Of a stretch of DNA of 64,000 nucleotides, positions 60,900 to 64,000 are shown one piece after another (position 1 is the stretch's first letter; every line of letters begins with the position of its first letter). Source of the stretch: Ambrosia x helenae (taxonomy: Eukaryota; Streptophyta; Magnoliopsida; Asterales; Asteraceae). A model generated the notes under the pieces. It worked only from the letters and a program-made list of their open reading frames with translations. It did not search any database and was not told the DNA's origin. The stretch spans positions 141,100,444 through 141,164,443 of the forward strand of contig CM061228.1 in NCBI GenBank assembly GCA_030844895.1. Reading direction: 5' to 3'. Position numbers and translations under genes: made by a program.

Positions 60900-62294
60900 T
60901 AGGATTCTACGCTCTATCGACAGGAACTTGATTGATATCGGTTCATTTTGTTATGGTAAAAACAGTCGTTATAGCAATCGAAAGAGGAAAAACAAATAAA
61001 TAAAATCCTGATACGACCAAAAAATATCAACATATGATTTACATTGATGGAAAATAATTGTTTGGTAGAAATCGGTTCATTAGGGGGTACTGGCGCGGTA
61101 TTGACACTCATAAATTAAGCAAAGTCGCATATTTAGTTGTTTTTTCTAAAAGTTAAAAAACGCGAGATACCGGGAGAAAATCGCATAAATAAAAAAGAAC
61201 AAAAAACTAAGTGGTATAACTACTATTCACTACCTTTGTTTTTTAATGTATGGTTAATGATAACAGTGGTGTTACTCACGCTGGAAGGCAGCATTCTTAA
61301 GTAGATAGTTACCGGCGGTGATTTCAACGACCACCAGAGACGTTTTTTTCTAATCATTTTTCCAGTGGTATGGTTAATAAGAGGCTCACGTTATTTCGGA
61401 CGGTGGCGGTAGTATACGTATGGATTGGTAGTTCTTTCTTCTTTTTTTTAATAAAAATAAAGGAGCACCATGTTATGGCTTGGTAGTTCTTTCTTTTTTT
61501 TTTAATAAAAATAAAGGAGCACCATGTTTTGAAAGAAAAAAAAACCTAAAACAAAGCCTACATGACTTGAATCCAAGTACCACACCAAATACAACATCAA
61601 TCCCACCATCTATGCCACACCATTTTCATTACCATATCTAAAATCATAAGTATTTAACATAACAAAAATAATAAAATAATAATAAATCACTATTTAAAGC
61701 ACTTGTATTATTAATATAGGATAATGTTACTGTTTTAGTTAATAGAAATATCTTTTTTCTATTTAATTGTTTTGTTTATTTATAAAATAACATGAATTAA
61801 AAAAAAAGGATTTAATTAATAAAATTATGGCCTTGCTCTTTACCACTCCATGCTTTTTTTTAGTGTGGAGGATAAAACCCACATCATATATGTGGTGCCT
61901 ACGTGGTATGACGGGGGCTCAGCCTTTTCCCTCATGAGTCCTTGTAGAGTTATAGTCTTATGCTTTGATGAGGTTCGACTCATTAGGTTCATCTCATCTT
62001 CTACATAGGAAGTTTTATCTTCTATTTAATTGGACTTCTTCTTGATCTCTACATTTACAGTGCTATGCTATCACTCTATTTATATACATATATGGATACA
62101 TGTTGTAATGGATACGTACCAACATGACTCTCCATGCTACTACTCCATTTTAGACTTGGGAAATGCTATATCCGGTTAACATGACTCATGACCCGGACAT
62201 TGACAATCTATGCTTCAACAAAGAGCAATATATTATTTTGCAAAATTATCCTTCTAACTACACCATCAGGCATCAAGAAATTAAATAAATAAGA
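60900..62294. other. Probable Helitron body, no certain gene; 50-bp direct duplication
   Basis: A nearly perfect direct repeat, TTGGTAGTTCTTTCTT through AAAGGAGCACCATGTT, occurs at 61425-61474 and 61480-61528. Just upstream of the next ORF, 62188-62288 translates without stops (PDIDNLCFNKEQYIILQNYP) and could be an exon or exon relic. Nothing else is supported. Confidence 0.4.
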
Positions 62295-63197
62295 ATGTTG
62301 AAACATGCGCTCGAACGCTTAAATGTCTATCTCCCGGACTTTGATATTGGCGGGTTTTCTAATAAGGACACCGCCCCATCAAAGCCACAAAAAACTTTGG
62401 CGAATGCTCTGTTTAGCAAAACTGCTCAAAGCCTGGGAGAAGTTTTTGAGTTGTCCTCCCGCCAGAAGGCGGTGATTGAATGCCTAAAGGGTCCTCATAC
62501 TCAGGATTTTTTGACCGTTATCCCGATTGAGGGTTTGGGTCAATGCATGTCTGCAGTGGAGTATAGGGCTATACTCAAGTACCGGTTGATGATCCCTATG
62601 TATCCAGAAGATGAAACATGCCCAATCTGCCGTAAAGCTTGCATGGATAAATACGGGGAGCACGCAATTCATTGCAAAGAGCTCCCTGGGTTCAAATACC
62701 GGCATGACTGGGTGAGGGACGTCTTGTGGGACATCTTGAAAAGAGCTGGGATTTCTGCAAAAAAGGAGGCCCCTGTAAATTTTCTCACCGACCCTACGGA
62801 AGGGAGATCCACCTTGCGACCAGCAGATCTACTTGTCTTTGGTTGGGAGAGGGGGAAACATGCTTGTGTGGACCTCACAGGGGTATCACCTTTGGTTGGG
62901 TTAAGGGAAACAGGGTTTGTAGCTGGGCTAGCATCGAGAAAAGCGGAATCGAAGAAAGTAGATAAGCATGCTAAAGCTTGTGCAGAGAACCAACATGTCT
63001 TTATCCCTTTGGCCTTTGATACCTTTGGCTCCCTAGCGCCAGAAGCTATTCGTTTCTTGACCAGGGTCCAACGGGTCGCCCACAACAACAGTTCATCTCC
63101 GGTGGGGCAAGGATTTGTCTTTAGTAGACTAGGATTCGCAATTCAAAAAGGGGTGGCGGCGCAGCTTGTTGCCCGTCTACCTTCTATTGTAATGTAA
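62295..63197 (+). CDS. Retroelement-type CCHC zinc finger plus restriction-like endonuclease protein (300 aa)
   Basis: A single open exon. A zinc-binding cluster lies at residues 109-127 (CPIC...GEHAIHC). After a conserved RHDWVRDVLWDIL helix comes RPAD (175-178), and 14 residues later the Asp of VDLTGVSPL (193). Later conserved parts are KHAKACAENQHVFIPLAFDT and GFAIQKGVAAQLVA. The order zinc finger, then R-P-x-D with about 14 residues to a second acid, matches the C-terminal half of reverse-transcriptase-linked proteins with a restriction-like (PD-D/ExK) endonuclease, as in R2-like non-LTR elements. No reverse transcriptase is present upstream, so this is a 3' fragment or a captured domain. 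The Met start is arbitrary. Two relics of the same family lie at 40380-40870 and 20825-21125. Confidence 0.6.
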   Translation: MLKHALERLNVYLPDFDIGGFSNKDTAPSKPQKTLANALFSKTAQSLGEVFELSSRQKAVIECLKGPHTQDFLTVIPIEGLGQCMSAVEYRAILKYRLMIPMYPEDETCPICRKACMDKYGEHAIHCKELPGFKYRHDWVRDVLWDILKRAGISAKKEAPVNFLTDPTEGRSTLRPADLLVFGWERGKHACVDLTGVSPLVGLRETGFVAGLASRKAESKKVDKHAKACAENQHVFIPLAFDTFGSLAPEAIRFLTRVQRVAHNNSSSPVGQGFVFSRLGFAIQKGVAAQLVARLPSIVM

Positions 63198-63282
63198 ATT
63201 TAGTATTTCGTATTTTTTTAATGAAAAGTAGATTTTTTTTTTTTGACTGAAAGAGTAAGTCATATTAGTAGTTCAGAACTCA

Positions 63283-64000
63283 TTATAACTCTAAATAAGG
63301 TGGACAACAATGGACCCATGTCCCCCTATGCGTCGAAGAATTCGCTCCCTTAGCTAGCGTATGGGCAGCAGAATTCGCAGACCTATTAACAAAGCACAAC
63401 CTAACATTCGAAAACTGAGCCATAAGCTCTCTACAGTCGTCTAGAACTAAGCCAACTGGCGAAAAAAAAGCTTCATTATTGTTAACAGCATTGACGACAT
63501 TAAGGGCATCAGACTCAACAATCACCCTATCAAGTTGGTGGTTCTTTAACCAACTCAATGCTTCCCTGCAGCTCAGTGCCTCCACCATAAAAGGGTCACC
63601 ACCACCATCAAGAAGGACTGATCGGGCTACTACTCTTCCAATAGAGTCCCTTATAATGCATCCGTGTCCCAAGGATCTGCCCGAATCAAATACCCCGGCA
63701 TCAATGTTACATTTGAGCCAGTCAGTCGGAGGTGGAGACCACGACCTTACCACCTTCCGAACTCGATTCGCTTCAACCGTGTCTCCGTTAGCAGCCATCC
63801 ATTCATTCAAAAGCCCAGCCCGTGATTAAGCACCTGACTCGGAGGCCTAAATTTTTGATTCCACACGAAATTATACCGTCTCGCCCAAATAGCCCATAAT
63901 ACACATGAAACTTTAGCTTTCATACTTTCATCCTTACTACTAATCCAAGTCCACCAAGCATCGAAAGTGGTAATAGCAACGGGCCATCCTTCTCCAAAAA
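63283..64000 (-). pseudogene. Retroelement RNase H domain (RVT_3 type), partial, one frameshift
   Basis: The main frame (63810-63283) carries a plant-retroelement RNase H fold: CNIDAG (first catalytic Asp), FMVEAL (Glu), VIVESDAL (Asp) and ANSAAHTLAKGA near the end, then a stop at 63283. Upstream to the window edge the strand reads FDAWWTWISSKDES and CVLWAIWARRYNFVW, the usual linker ahead of this domain in plant LINE-type reverse transcriptases. The two pieces are in different frames, with a one-base shift near 63812-63820. The reverse transcriptase would lie beyond the window. It converges with the endonuclease-type ORF on the other strand, 86 bp away. Confidence 0.75.

Overview
The window is nuclear DNA of a eudicot plant. 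Compact AT-rich introns, MITEs, Helitron ends, copia-type and non-autonomous LTR elements and a tRNA-derived SINE all point that way. Repeat styles and codon choice suggest Asteraceae, but this is an impression and no genus is claimed. One 100-N scaffold gap lies at 1504-1603.

Layout, left to right. 1-6691: repeat-rich DNA with a 30-bp tandem repeat, a broken plant-specific Ulp1-associated-type gene (minus strand) and a clean solo LTR at 5267-5489. 6692-20312: a complete MOR1/GEM1 gene (XMAP215/TOG microtubule polymerase, minus strand, about 49 exons), called copy A. 20313-25964: transposon debris, including a MULE with a 9-bp target duplication and an RT-less copia fragment ending in one LTR. 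25965-38799: a second MOR1 copy (B) lacking the 3' exons and joined to the 3' part of a second gene. 39100-41138: a hAT-like element and an endonuclease-gene relic. 41139-45577: the intact parental second gene, an At4g04980-like proline-rich protein of 829 aa. 46000-48655: the end of a Helitron with a few exons. 49628-54574: a COP1-interacting-protein-7-like gene (801 aa). 55260-64000: LTR-like DNA, a young 1.9-kb non-autonomous LTR retrotransposon, a SINE, another Helitron end, a zinc-finger plus restriction-like endonuclease ORF, and the RNase H end of a retroelement.

The main story is a tandem duplication. A segment running from inside MOR1 to inside the At4g04980-like gene was duplicated, with a TGAAAT microhomology at the junction (26839-26844). 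Copy A kept its 3' end and the right-hand At4g04980-like gene kept its 5' end. The junction created a MOR1::At4g04980-like chimera: a phase-0 MOR1 donor faces a phase-0 acceptor, predicting a protein of about 1,690 aa with all five TOG domains but a new 35-residue tail. Copy A carries two direct one-base losses relative to B, plus a third inferred from exon phase; B reads open. The losses sit mostly in short C/G runs, so consensus error must be excluded before copy A is called a pseudogene. After the duplication, two fold-back elements entered a copy B intron and a copia element cut the last exon of the truncated second gene.

All coordinates for split genes come from reading splice sites by eye and matching phase; no database search was run.
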